From Maridesulfovibrio bastinii DSM 16055 (GTDB lineage Bacteria > Desulfobacterota > Desulfovibrionia > Desulfovibrionales > Desulfovibrionaceae), in contig NZ_AUCX01000013.1 of NCBI RefSeq assembly GCF_000429985.1, positions 1-64,000 of the forward strand: DNA of 64,000 nucleotides, in the 5' to 3' direction. Below the pieces are notes generated by a model. It made no database searches. It saw nothing but the letters and a program-made list of their open reading frames with translations, and was not told the origin of the DNA. Shown here one piece after another: positions 26,989 to 35,820 of the stretch. How positions within the stretch are numbered: position 1 is the stretch's first letter; the number at the start of each line of letters is the position of its first letter. Position numbers and translations under genes: made by a program.

Positions 26989-27013
26989 TTGTTAAATCAC
27001 GAGGAATATTCTT

Positions 27014-28174
27014 ATGAAAAAGATTGATCTCAACGAATATAAATTTGATGGTCTGGAACATGATCAGATCGCCGATCTTAAAACACTGAGTTCTGAAGAA
27101 AAAGAACAGCTTTTAATGGCCGGAATTGATGTTGAAGCCGCTGATACCAGTGCTAATTTTTTGCAGATAGATCATTCTAATGTTCATTGCGACAACGAAA
27201 ATAAAGATGTTGAAGTTATGGATATTAAAAAAGCTCTGGAGAAATATGACGGTCTGCCTGATTACTTTTTTAAATTGATTGATAAGGATCAGGATGAATT
27301 TACAAGAGAAGCAGCCAAAAACTTGCATGGCGGATATTTTGTCAGGACTAAGAAGGGAGCTAAAATCACAGCCCCCGTACAATCTTGCCTCTTTCTTAAA
27401 GCCGATAATGCCGGTCAGAATGTTCACAACATTGTAATTGTTGAGGAAGATTCTGAGGTTCACATCATCACAGGATGCGCCGCAGCTCATGGTAAATTCA
27501 GTGGAGCTCACTTCGGGCTTTCCGAGTTTTATGTGAAAAAGGGTGGTAAATTGACTTTTACCATGGTGCATAACTGGGGAGATAATGTTGTTGTCCGTCC
27601 GCGCACTATTGGTGTTGTTGAGGAAGACGGTGTATTTGTAAACAACTATGTATTGCTTAAAAGAGTTAAGGATCTTCAGTCCTACCCCAAAATTTATTTG
27701 AATGGAGACAACTCCGTAGCAAGATTTAATTCTGTTCTGGTGGCTCCTGAGGGCTCTTATCTTGATACTGGTAGCCGAATTATTCAAAACGGTAAAAATA
27801 CTCGTGGAGAATCTATTGCCAGAACAATTACTACAGGCGGAACAATTATAGCCCGTGGTCATATTCAGGGAAATGAAATACCTGCCAGAGGTCATATCGA
27901 GTGTAAGGGGCTTATTCTTGGTGGTGGTCGCATCCATGCCATTCCAGAACTTGAAGGCACAGTTGAAGGAGTAGAACTCTCACATGAAGCAGCTGTGGGT
28001 AAAATTGCACAGGAAGAAATAGAATACCTGATGGCCCGCGGAATGGATGAAGATGAAGCTACTTCTACAATTGTTCGTGGATTCTTGAATGTAGATGTAA
28101 TGGGACTTCCTGAAAAATTACAGAAAGAAATTAATAAACAGATTGAAGAGCTTGATTCTGGAAACGCCATGTAA
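27014..28174 (+). CDS. SufB/SufD-like Fe-S scaffold protein (SmsB-like)
   Basis: 386 residues, SD GAGGAA. Core beta-helix typical of SufB/D ('HIITGCAAAHGKFSGAHFG', 'KKGGKLTFTMVHNWG', 'TTGGTIIARGHIQGNEIPARGHIECKGL') and C-terminal helical domain 'LSHEAAVGKIAQEEIEYLMARGMDEDEA' with the conserved His-Glu-Ala. With the preceding ATPase it forms a complete two-gene module and is shorter than E. coli SufB. Ends before a strong terminator. Confidence 0.9.
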   Translation: MKKIDLNEYKFDGLEHDQIADLKTLSSEEKEQLLMAGIDVEAADTSANFLQIDHSNVHCDNENKDVEVMDIKKALEKYDGLPDYFFKLIDKDQDEFTREAAKNLHGGYFVRTKKGAKITAPVQSCLFLKADNAGQNVHNIVIVEEDSEVHIITGCAAAHGKFSGAHFGLSEFYVKKGGKLTFTMVHNWGDNVVVRPRTIGVVEEDGVFVNNYVLLKRVKDLQSYPKIYLNGDNSVARFNSVLVAPEGSYLDTGSRIIQNGKNTRGESIARTITTGGTIIARGHIQGNEIPARGHIECKGLILGGGRIHAIPELEGTVEGVELSHEAAVGKIAQEEIEYLMARGMDEDEATSTIVRGFLNVDVMGLPEKLQKEINKQIEELDSGNAM

Positions 28175-28230
28175 TCAGCCTTTGGAATTTAGTTCTGTTT
28201 TGCTTATTAAATATAGAGTTGACTGGTATT

Positions 28231-28267
28231 AGAGAGGTCTCCACTAGTTTGGGGCCTCTCTTTTTTT
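28231..28267 (+). terminator. Terminator of the suf-like operon
   Basis: AGAGAGG (28231-28237) pairs with CCTCTCT (28255-28261), with extra CTCC/GGGG pairing inside, followed by T7. Confidence 0.85.
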
Positions 28268-28469
28268 ATATTAATGTAATTTTAAGTAGCTGTTTGACTT
28301 TTAAAAATTAATATATTTTATAGTTGTAATAGATATAATAAAATATAATCTAAATCTGGTGTTTTAAAATTTAACGAAATAAGTATATTACGCAGTAGAT
28401 AGTGACGATCTTTATCGATCATTCTAGTTCAGGACATTAAAAGTTATATTGGAAAACGTTAGATAATAT

Positions 28470-28919
28470 ATGCCCGGTTATAAAACACATATCAGTGGTG
28501 CTCTTGTGGGAGCCTGCATTTTGCTGGCGGCTTTATTGTATTTTGGCCTGTATAAGTTTGATCCTCAGCAGGTGTGTACTCTTATTATTATCTGTGTGCT
28601 GGGAGCACTTTTCCCTGATGTAGATACTGATTCAAAGGGAAAGCGTCTTTTTTATTCAGGTATGCTCATTTTTGATATTGCCCTTATCTATTTAAAACAT
28701 TTTAAATGGGCATCCTATCTTGGGTTACTTGCCATTCTTCCGGGAATCTCGGCTCATAGAGGATGGACTCATAAATGGTGGGCTATGTTTTTAGTGCCAG
28801 CCCCGTTGGTGGTTGTTCCTTATTATTTTTACGGAATGGATTATTCTATTTTTATGCCGTATTATTTTGCTTTTGTATTCGGGTATTTTACCCATCTTCT
28901 TTTGGATAAGGAGTTTTAA
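28470..28919 (+). CDS. Membrane protein of the YdjM/metal-dependent hydrolase family
   Basis: 149 residues with four hydrophobic segments (about 10-30, 37-50, 70-95, 103-145). Histidines and acidic residues of the family are present: 'KTHISGALVG', 'FPDVDTDSKGKR', 'HRGWTHKWW', 'YFTHLLLDKEF'. These make a metal site facing the membrane. Members are predicted membrane-bound phospholipid-phosphatase-like or hydrolase proteins of unknown substrate. SD is weak. About 200 AT-rich bases precede it, with a possible sigma-70 promoter TTGACT (28294) / TTTATA (28317). Convergent with the GT4 gene, gap 8 bases. Confidence 0.8.
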   Translation: MPGYKTHISGALVGACILLAALLYFGLYKFDPQQVCTLIIICVLGALFPDVDTDSKGKRLFYSGMLIFDIALIYLKHFKWASYLGLLAILPGISAHRGWTHKWWAMFLVPAPLVVVPYYFYGMDYSIFMPYYFAFVFGYFTHLLLDKEF

Positions 28920-28927
28920 ATTTAGAA

Positions 28928-30016
28928 CTATTCTTCAATAAGGTCCTTAAGTTTTCCAAGAACAAGCGGGGTATCAAAATTTTCTAAAACTCTTTTCCGT
29001 CCTTCCTTTCCCATTTTATTTCTGAGTTCACTGTTTAAAATAAGCCTTTCAAGCGCTTCTGAAAGTTTTTCCACGTTTCCAGATTCAACTAATAATCCTG
29101 TAGAATTATTAGCAACAACTTCAGGGTTAGAACTTATGTCAAAAGCCGCTACTGGTTTTTCCATTGTCATAGCTTCAACCAGAGCATAACCGAATCCCTC
29201 CCAAAGAGAGGGAAGACAGAAGATATCTATACTTTGATAGAAACTTTTCATGTCATCAACAAATCCTAAAAATTCAACACGGTCATCAAGATCAAATTTT
29301 CTTACCAGACCCATGAGTTGATCTTGCAATTCACCGGTGCCGGCAATTGCAATTCTAAAATTGAGCCCTTTATCCCGTAAAATTGCTGCAGCTTCTAGCA
29401 GATATTTCTGTCCCTTTTGAATAGTTAATCTGGCTGCATTGCCGATAATTATTTCATTATCCTTTTTTTCAATAACAGGCTGGCTTTGTTGGGAATCAAA
29501 ATCGGCAACGTCAAATCCGTTATAAATTAATCTGATTTTGTCGTTACTGATAAGGTTAGGAGCATTTTTTAGGACCATCTTTTTGGTTTCTATTGAGTTC
29601 ACAATTAAACGGTCAATGATTCTAGAAAAAAGATAGCGATTAAGTTTTGAATTTCTGACCGGTACAGCTATACCACGGCGATATATAATTTTTGAAACAC
29701 CAGCAGCTTTCGCTGCAATACCTGCTGTCTTCAAATCCGAAGGTAAGGCCATAATTACACAGTCGATTTTATTTTTATGAAAGTAGTTTCGTAACGTGAT
29801 GAATGATAGTGGATTTAAGAAACTCAAATTAGATACGGAAAATTCAGATAAGGTAATTCCCGGTTCATTTTCAAGTTTTTGGTAAAGTTCAGAGGCCTTA
29901 TTTGTCGCAACAAAGACTTCATATCCGGCATCACGCAAAAGTAATGAAAAATGGTGATTCCATTTCTCGCCACCGCCCCAGGCTTTGTTACTGTTGAAGA
30001 AGCATATTTTTTTCAA
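28928..30016 (-). CDS. Glycosyltransferase family 4
   Basis: 362 residues, TTG start (no in-frame ATG near it; SD poor, so the start is uncertain). GT-B fold: N-terminal 'NSNKAWGGGEKWNHHF' and C-terminal donor-binding 'IGNAARLTIQKGQKYLLEAA', 'FLGFVDDM', 'FCLPSLWEGFGYALVEAMTMEKPVAAF'. The EGFG ... E motif binds the nucleotide sugar. Probably transfers a hexose in LPS, capsule or another surface glycan; there are no other glycan genes close by to tell which. Confidence 0.85.
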   Translation of the reverse strand: MKKICFFNSNKAWGGGEKWNHHFSLLLRDAGYEVFVATNKASELYQKLENEPGITLSEFSVSNLSFLNPLSFITLRNYFHKNKIDCVIMALPSDLKTAGIAAKAAGVSKIIYRRGIAVPVRNSKLNRYLFSRIIDRLIVNSIETKKMVLKNAPNLISNDKIRLIYNGFDVADFDSQQSQPVIEKKDNEIIIGNAARLTIQKGQKYLLEAAAILRDKGLNFRIAIAGTGELQDQLMGLVRKFDLDDRVEFLGFVDDMKSFYQSIDIFCLPSLWEGFGYALVEAMTMEKPVAAFDISSNPEVVANNSTGLLVESGNVEKLSEALERLILNSELRNKMGKEGRKRVLENFDTPLVLGKLKDLIEE

Positions 30017-30171
30017 GATGTTAAACTCGTTTTAATTATATTTTCTGCGTTAAATTTAAGCTGGTCCGTAAGTCTGTTGGGATACTTTTTTTTGGTTAAT
30101 CAAAATGTTGAAATTCCCTTACACTAAACTTTTCAGCAAGTAATCTCTAAATTATGATTATTAAAAATTCA

Positions 30172-30278
30172 TTGGCAGCTGAAAAAATTTGAATTTATGA
30201 GTTTCCATAGTTTAACAATGGCTGGTAGAGCAGAGGAGATCCTGCCGTATAACCTATTTACAAGCAGGATCTTTTATT
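30172..30278 (+). ncRNA. Candidate small RNA with promoter and terminator
   Basis: In the 280-base gap between the GT4 and succinyl-CoA synthetase genes, + strand: TTGGCA (30172-30177), 17-base spacer, TTATGA (30195-30200), then after ~70 bases a hairpin GATCCTGC (30238-30245) / GCAGGATC (30264-30271) followed by TTTTATT. No ORF. A ~72-nt transcript starting near 30207 would fit. Both flanking genes are on the other strand, so the terminator does not serve them. Prediction by eye only. Confidence 0.4.
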
Positions 30279-30297
30279 AAAAGCTCTGACATTATAC

Positions 30298-32385
30298 TTA
30301 TTGGTTGTTAAGAACTTCTGCTGTGAGATCAGGGATGGATTCAAGACTAGGGCAGACTATGAAGCCTGCTTTACGCATTCTCTCAAGCTTGTCCAGAATA
30401 CCTTTTCCTTCTTTTAATATGGCTCCGGCATGTCCAAGCCTTTTACCCGGAGGTGCTGTCTGTCCAGCTATGAAGGATAGGACTGGTTTCTGAAAACCTG
30501 TCTTAATTACATAATCAGCAAGGTCCTGTTCAGCCGTCCCACCTATTTCTCCAAGAATTATTATTGCCTTTGTCTCATCATGATTACGCAGCATATCAAA
30601 AAGATCGGCAAAAGTTGTCCCTATATATGAATCTCCTCCGATTCCTATGCTTACAGACTGTCCAATTCCAGCTTTGTTGAGTCTATCCGCCACCTCATAG
30701 GTCAATGTTCCGCTTCTGGACAAGATAGCAACCGGGCCGGGAGAAAATGGTGTAGCAGGCAGTATGCCGATTTTAGTTTGTCCTGGAATAATTATCCCCG
30801 GAGTATTGGGGCCTATAATTTTTGAATTACTTCTTTTTACCTGTTCAAGCACATTAAGCATTGAACTTTGAACGATTCCTTCAGTTATGCAGACTATCCA
30901 TGGAATATTGCAGGAAGCAGCTTCCAATATGGCATCCGTTGCCAGTTTAGGAGGAACAAATATAATGCTCGCTCCTATTTCATGCGACTGCTGGGCTTCG
31001 ATAATACTGTTGTAAACAGGAACGTTCAGAACGTTTTGGCCCCCTTTAAAGGGGGTTACACCGGCAACAATATTGCTGCCGTATTCGAGCATAAGCTTCG
31101 TATGCAATTTCCCTTCATGCCCGGTTATGCCTTGTACAAGGATTGGCGTATTTTTATCTATCAAAAATTTTTTGGAAGAAGTGTAATCCGTCTGTTCAAT
31201 TTTTCGTCTTGATACAGACGATATCGGCTCTGGGAATGGGATGTAACTCTGATCATTTGGTTTCAGTTTCCGTAGAAGTTCAATTGCTTCTGTCATATTT
31301 TTAGCAAGATGCAGTTTTGAAGAACTAATTTGTTTTAATTTTTTCAAACCAGCCTCTGAACTATTCCCGGACATGCGTATGACAATATCTTTTTCAGGAG
31401 CTTTTCCACCAAGAGCAGCTATAAGGGATGTAGCAACAAGTTCACAGGAAAGAATTCCACCAAAAAGATTGATAAAAATTGCTTTGACCTGTTCATCGTT
31501 AAATAAAATATTTAACGCGGCCTCAATCCGCTCCTGATTTGCCGCTCCTCCAAGGTCGAGAAAATTTGCGGCTGGAAGGTTGGAAAAATTCATGGCATCC
31601 ATTGTTGCCATAGACAGACCGGCACCGTTTGCAATGAGTCCGACCCATCCTTTGAGAGAAACAAAACTCATTCCTGCTTTTCGCGCAATATTTTCTTCGG
31701 TAGTACTGTGCTCCGGCTGGTAAAATTTTTCAAAATCAGGATTAATTTCAACTATATTGTCATCCATTTCTATTTTGGCATCCATGGCAAGAAGTTTACC
31801 ATATCCTGTAAGAGCTAATGGATTTATTTCAGCTAGTAATAACCCATAATTGATCATAGTGTCATATAATTTGGTGATTATCATACTGAAATCAGGGAAA
31901 AGTTCTTTAGCTATTTTTATATGGAAAAAGGCAGCTCTTATCTGGTTGGGTTGAATTCCTCCCGGAAGGCTGATTTCTTGGATAAGCAGGTTGCCTTTGC
32001 CCATTGTTTCTATTTCAATTCCTCCCTGTCTTCCAACAGTCATTATAACTTTTTTCTTTTGTCGTGATAGGGTTAGAGAAAGGTAAAATTCTCTACGGAT
32101 ATCAATAGCCGGTTCAACTCGTAAAAAGGGGACCTTGTGTCCTTTGATTTCCATTGATAATATCTTTTCAGCCATAGCTTCATATTTATCACTGTCATCA
32201 ACTTTTTGGATTCCACCTGCTTTTCCTCTCCCTCCAACAGGAACTTGGGCTTTTAAAATCCAAGGTAGTGGAAAATATGGTTTAAGCTCCGGTAAATCGT
32301 CATTCGTAACTTTAACTCCTGTTGGGACGGGTATTCCGGCAGCATTTTTTAGAAGCATTTTGCTGAGATGTTCATTTAGAAGCAT
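30298..32385 (-). CDS. Fused succinyl-CoA synthetase (beta-alpha) / ADP-forming acyl-CoA ligase
   Basis: 695 residues, SD AGGAGGAG. Residues 1-~385 are the SucC (beta) part: ATP-grasp 'LKAQVPVGGRGKAGGIQ', 'EINPLAL', 'NFLDLGGAA', 'IFINLFGGI'. Residues ~405-695 are the SucD (alpha) part: CoA-binding 'ILVQGITGHEGKLHTKLMLEYGS', 'IIGPNTPGI', and the phosphohistidine loop 'GKRLGHAGAI' with His652. One chain in beta-alpha order with a ~20-residue linker, instead of two subunits. Converts succinyl-CoA to succinate with ATP formation or the reverse; related acetate- or citrate-type ligases have the opposite domain order. Monocistronic. Confidence 0.88.
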   Translation of the reverse strand: MLLNEHLSKMLLKNAAGIPVPTGVKVTNDDLPELKPYFPLPWILKAQVPVGGRGKAGGIQKVDDSDKYEAMAEKILSMEIKGHKVPFLRVEPAIDIRREFYLSLTLSRQKKKVIMTVGRQGGIEIETMGKGNLLIQEISLPGGIQPNQIRAAFFHIKIAKELFPDFSMIITKLYDTMINYGLLLAEINPLALTGYGKLLAMDAKIEMDDNIVEINPDFEKFYQPEHSTTEENIARKAGMSFVSLKGWVGLIANGAGLSMATMDAMNFSNLPAANFLDLGGAANQERIEAALNILFNDEQVKAIFINLFGGILSCELVATSLIAALGGKAPEKDIVIRMSGNSSEAGLKKLKQISSSKLHLAKNMTEAIELLRKLKPNDQSYIPFPEPISSVSRRKIEQTDYTSSKKFLIDKNTPILVQGITGHEGKLHTKLMLEYGSNIVAGVTPFKGGQNVLNVPVYNSIIEAQQSHEIGASIIFVPPKLATDAILEAASCNIPWIVCITEGIVQSSMLNVLEQVKRSNSKIIGPNTPGIIIPGQTKIGILPATPFSPGPVAILSRSGTLTYEVADRLNKAGIGQSVSIGIGGDSYIGTTFADLFDMLRNHDETKAIIILGEIGGTAEQDLADYVIKTGFQKPVLSFIAGQTAPPGKRLGHAGAILKEGKGILDKLERMRKAGFIVCPSLESIPDLTAEVLNNQ

Positions 32386-32592
32386 TTCTCCTCCTGTTAT
32401 TTTTTGCTGGAAAGAGCTTGAAAACCGGTTGTATTTTAATGAAGGATTTTATTTCCATATATTGGAGTTCGCATAGTTAAGTTTATAATATTTTTAATAT
32501 AGTTTAAAAAAAAGTTGTGTTCAAGCTGAGCTTGCGAATTCTATTCTGTTTTTTAATATTTGTTTTGGAAGAAAAATATTCGGGTAGGTAAT

Positions 32593-33360
32593 ATGGATAG
32601 CATTAAAGATTTATCAGATGCTCTTAATGATGAGGTCATGACAGAAGTTGCAGATAACTTTTTTGGAACTCGGAAAAGACTTGATGATGCTTTTGAATTT
32701 TTTGACGAAAAGGTTGAACGTTTGCGTTTGAAATTGGAGAAAGTCTATGTCAGCGCTTCTTATCTCAGGTGTTTGTGTATAACTGATGATAATTTTATAA
32801 AATTTTGGAAATATATAAATGTAGAAGGTGATGCCTTTAGCGAAATAAGGGAATATCCATGCAGTTCATTGAATCCAAAACATCAGTTCTCATTTACTGC
32901 TAAAGGTGAATATAATAAGTATTTTTTAGAGTCCTATGAAATATTATATACTGCAGTTAATGATTATATGGTTGGCAGTTATGTTGATTCCCAAAAAAAT
33001 GATGGAAGAAAAATTTTAACAGTTAATAGAACAGATTTATTAGAACTTAGTATAAATATTAATAATAGTGTCAGAAAGGTTAATGGTGATGTTTCCCCAT
33101 CAGGGGTGTTACAATTTACTAAATCTTTAAAACCTGATGAAGTTGAGAAAGAAAAAATAGGTGCCTGTGTAGGTGGTAAATGTGATTCATTCGATACTGC
33201 AATGAAATTTAAAGAAATAGAATTTGAAAATTTATCTTTGCCATCTTTTCCTGACCTGCCTGAAGTTAAAAATATTTCTTCGGCGATTAAAGAGTTTTGT
33301 AAAAAAGTTTATTATGATAATAAAGACCAGATAAAAATGATGATTAAAGATTTATCTTGA
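32593..33360 (+). CDS. Conserved hypothetical cytoplasmic protein
   Basis: 255 residues from the ATG at 32593 (GGTAGG upstream; a TTG at 32560 lacks an SD). Not recognised. N-terminal ~60 residues are helical with a coiled-coil look (LDDAFEFFDEKVERLRLKLEKV). The rest is hydrophilic and Asn/Lys/Asp-rich, with five to six cysteines including 'RCLC' and 'GACVGGKC'. No signal peptide or membrane segment. Very AT-rich codons. Followed after 30 bases by a small exported protein, possibly co-transcribed. Confidence 0.6.
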   Translation: MDSIKDLSDALNDEVMTEVADNFFGTRKRLDDAFEFFDEKVERLRLKLEKVYVSASYLRCLCITDDNFIKFWKYINVEGDAFSEIREYPCSSLNPKHQFSFTAKGEYNKYFLESYEILYTAVNDYMVGSYVDSQKNDGRKILTVNRTDLLELSININNSVRKVNGDVSPSGVLQFTKSLKPDEVEKEKIGACVGGKCDSFDTAMKFKEIEFENLSLPSFPDLPEVKNISSAIKEFCKKVYYDNKDQIKMMIKDLS

Positions 33361-33390
33361 AGTTAAATTTAAAACAAAAGGTGTCTGAAA

Positions 33391-33882
33391 TTGTTTAGTA
33401 ATAAATTGTTGCTGATTATATTGGTTGTATTTTTTATATTTCCCTGTTCTGTCCAAGCACAGGATAAAACTGCTCCGGATGTGAAGAATAAGCCAGCTGA
33501 AGTTGTAGCTAAAGAAAAATCTCCAGCAAAAGCTGAGGGACGACCTGTTTTTATTGAGCATTCAGGAAAAGACGCCATTGGTGGCATGCTCGCGTTGAAG
33601 CTTAAAGAGAACCTTCATCAATCTTCATTATTCTCTATAGCTGATAAAGGTAAAAAATCTGTTAGAATTCGTGTTGTGACCAGAAGTGAGTTTTCAGATC
33701 GTCCGGCTGTTGGTTCATTATATACAATTATATGGACTTTTGCTGAAAACGATAATGTTCTAGCTTACTACCTTTCTGATACGATTGGGATAGTCGATAA
33801 CTCCTCTCTGGAGCTTGAGGCTGAGAAACTGACAGCAATGACCGATAGCGTTGTTGATCAGTATAAATTTTTGTTTGAATAG
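33391..33882 (+). CDS. Small exported protein of unknown function
   Basis: 163 residues, TTG start with AAAGGTG upstream. Clear signal peptide (KLLLIILVVFFIF, cleavage after VQA-Q near residue 23), then a Lys/Pro/Ala-rich linker (~24-48) and a compact periplasmic domain with strands 'RIRVVTRSEF' and 'YTIIWTFAEN'. No family recognised. The second half resembles small periplasmic divisome or assembly lipoprotein domains only loosely. No lipobox Cys after the signal peptide. Confidence 0.65.
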   Translation: MFSNKLLLIILVVFFIFPCSVQAQDKTAPDVKNKPAEVVAKEKSPAKAEGRPVFIEHSGKDAIGGMLALKLKENLHQSSLFSIADKGKKSVRIRVVTRSEFSDRPAVGSLYTIIWTFAENDNVLAYYLSDTIGIVDNSSLELEAEKLTAMTDSVVDQYKFLFE

Positions 33883-33907
33883 GAATGAATTTGATACTGT
33901 TAAGTAA

Positions 33908-33943
33908 GGCCATATTGGTTATATTCCAATATGGCCGATTTTT
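33908..33943. terminator. Terminator between convergent genes
   Basis: GGCCATATTGG (33908-33918) and CCAATATGGCC (33926-33936) form an 11-bp stem, followed by GATTTTT on the + strand; lies right at the 3' end of the - strand gene. Confidence 0.8.
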
Positions 33944-33948
33944 ATGAA

Positions 33949-35070
33949 TCAAATCTTTTTTAAAGTCTCTATCCTCATCTCACGTAAAATCCTTCCTGAA
34001 TCCCTGCCCCTGTTTTGATCATTAGGCTTTAGTCTTACTTTTAAAATTGTATCCAGTTCTTTTTGAGCAGATTCCATTAATCCCACAGATTCTTCAGCAG
34101 CAGTAAGTGATTTCATCATATCCAGTAAATTTGTAGAATGTAGTTTTAGCAACAAGTCTACTTTAGTATCTACAGTTAACTTTTTGTAGTTGCATGCTAA
34201 TTTAAAATAACCAGCAGAAATCTCTCCTGCTTTAATGTATTTGTTGGGTAGTTTTAGTTTTTTACCAAGGTAAAAAGCTTGTTGCTGTCCTATGCTGTTT
34301 ATCTTATTTAATGCCTTTAGATTATTGCTAAAAGATCTTCCTAAAGAGTGACATAAAGCCCCCCAGCAGAATATGCTGTTAAAGTTCATTTTGTCCATCA
34401 GCTTTGCTGAACTGTCTATTCTCGTATTTAAAATGTTATGAGGACATGAGTCAGTTCTTGTAGCAAAGCATTTAAACCATGGGTCTAAACAGTTTGTTTT
34501 ATGCAGCAGGCGTATAAAATTTCCGGGTGATTTTCCGGAAAGGGCTTTGCGTACCTCCATAGCTATACGGTCTGGTGCTAAGTTCGAAAGTAAATTGTGT
34601 TCAGAACACTTTTTCATCCCCATCATAAGCTCGGATGACGGATTTAATTCAGGAAATCGTGCGTATAGGCCTGCGGCTCTGAAAATTCTTAAAGGGTCTG
34701 CTATCAATGCGTGAGAAGATGTCGGCCTAAGCATTTTATTGTATATATCAAAAAGAGAATCCGGGTGTGTATATAGCTCTCCGTCTTCATCCAGGGCTAA
34801 TGCATTGATTGTAAAATCTCTTTCAATTAGATCATTATCTATACGTTCATCTGGAGAGTTACCTCCGTTACGCGGGAAGGAGTATTCGTATCCATCTACA
34901 ATAAAAACTGTATGAGATTTGCCGGCTGAAATGGATTCAGGGAAACGTAATTTAAAATTTGAAATACTACCATCAGCGACAAGAAAGTCGTAATCAGAAG
35001 CTTTTTTTCCCGTAAGCAGATCTCTGACAGCCCCGCCTACTAAAAGAATTTTAGAGTTCGATCTTTTCAT
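33949..35070 (-). CDS. tRNA nucleotidyltransferase / poly(A) polymerase family protein
   Basis: 373 residues. Class II nucleotidyltransferase head: 'LLVGGAVRDLLTGK' (~9-22), the metal-binding 'DYDFLV' (~26-31) and 'ERDFTINALALD' (~87-98), then the RNA-binding 'DPLRIFRAAGLYARF' region and a helical body. CCA-adding enzymes, A-adding enzymes and PcnB share this head and cannot be separated by eye. Both tRNA genes in this window encode CCA, which fits a repair role. SD weak. No HD domain seen. Confidence 0.85.
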   Translation of the reverse strand: MKRSNSKILLVGGAVRDLLTGKKASDYDFLVADGSISNFKLRFPESISAGKSHTVFIVDGYEYSFPRNGGNSPDERIDNDLIERDFTINALALDEDGELYTHPDSLFDIYNKMLRPTSSHALIADPLRIFRAAGLYARFPELNPSSELMMGMKKCSEHNLLSNLAPDRIAMEVRKALSGKSPGNFIRLLHKTNCLDPWFKCFATRTDSCPHNILNTRIDSSAKLMDKMNFNSIFCWGALCHSLGRSFSNNLKALNKINSIGQQQAFYLGKKLKLPNKYIKAGEISAGYFKLACNYKKLTVDTKVDLLLKLHSTNLLDMMKSLTAAEESVGLMESAQKELDTILKVRLKPNDQNRGRDSGRILREMRIETLKKI

Positions 35071-35130
35071 AGTTAAAGTCTGGTTGATAATTTATTTACA
35101 ACAATCACAATACAGGTTTAATGGTTTCTT

Positions 35131-35820
35131 ATGAAGAGTCGAATCTCTATAATTATTTTTATAGCCGCTTTAGCAATAATCTTTTTTGCTTTTGATTTGC
35201 AACATTATCTGACACTTGAGTATTTGAAATCCTCAAGAACTTTTCTACAGAATTTATTTAATGATTATCCTGTTAAAACAAGCGCTGCATTTTTTTTTAT
35301 TTATGTATTCGTAGTCGCTGTAAACCTTCCCGGTGCAACAGTTCTGGGTCTAGCCGGTGGAGCAATATTCGGTTTTATTACCGGAACGCTGCTGATTTCT
35401 TTTGCAAGTTCCATCGGAGCGACTATTGGATGTTTTGTTTCCCGATATATTTTTAGAAATTTCGTTGAGATGCGATTTAAAGAAGTTTATGACAAAATTA
35501 ATAAAGGTATCGAAAGTGAAGGACCATTTTATCTTTTTACAATGAGGCTTATTCCTGCAATCCCCTTTGTAGTGATTAATCTGGTCATGGGTCTGACAAA
35601 GATGCCCTTAAAAACTTTTTACTGGGTTTCTCAGATTGGTATGCTCCCCGGAACAATGGTTTATGCCAATGCAGGAAATGAGCTGGGAAAGATACATTCA
35701 GCCAAAGCTGTTTTTTCACCGGAATTGATCATTTCTTTTCTTCTTTTAGGACTTTTTCCTTTGATTGTTAAAAAGGTTATGAAACAGATAAGAAAAAGGA
35801 GATCTTCTTTAAAGTTATGA
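35131..35820 (+). CDS. TVP38/TMEM64 (VTT/DedA-like) membrane protein
   Basis: 229 residues. Hydrophobic segments near 6-24, 45-65, 70-100, 140-165 and 195-210. The VTT-domain signature is present: 'GATVLGLAGGAIFGFITGTLL' and 'YLFTMRLIPAIPFVVINLVMGLTKMPLKTFYW' with the re-entrant-loop Gly/Pro residues. The wider family moves lipids or couples to proton motive force; the bacterial role is poorly known. Its stop overlaps the ATG of the following CNB/FliG protein (ATGA), so the two are translated together. Confidence 0.85.
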   Translation: MKSRISIIIFIAALAIIFFAFDLQHYLTLEYLKSSRTFLQNLFNDYPVKTSAAFFFIYVFVVAVNLPGATVLGLAGGAIFGFITGTLLISFASSIGATIGCFVSRYIFRNFVEMRFKEVYDKINKGIESEGPFYLFTMRLIPAIPFVVINLVMGLTKMPLKTFYWVSQIGMLPGTMVYANAGNELGKIHSAKAVFSPELIISFLLLGLFPLIVKKVMKQIRKRRSSLKL

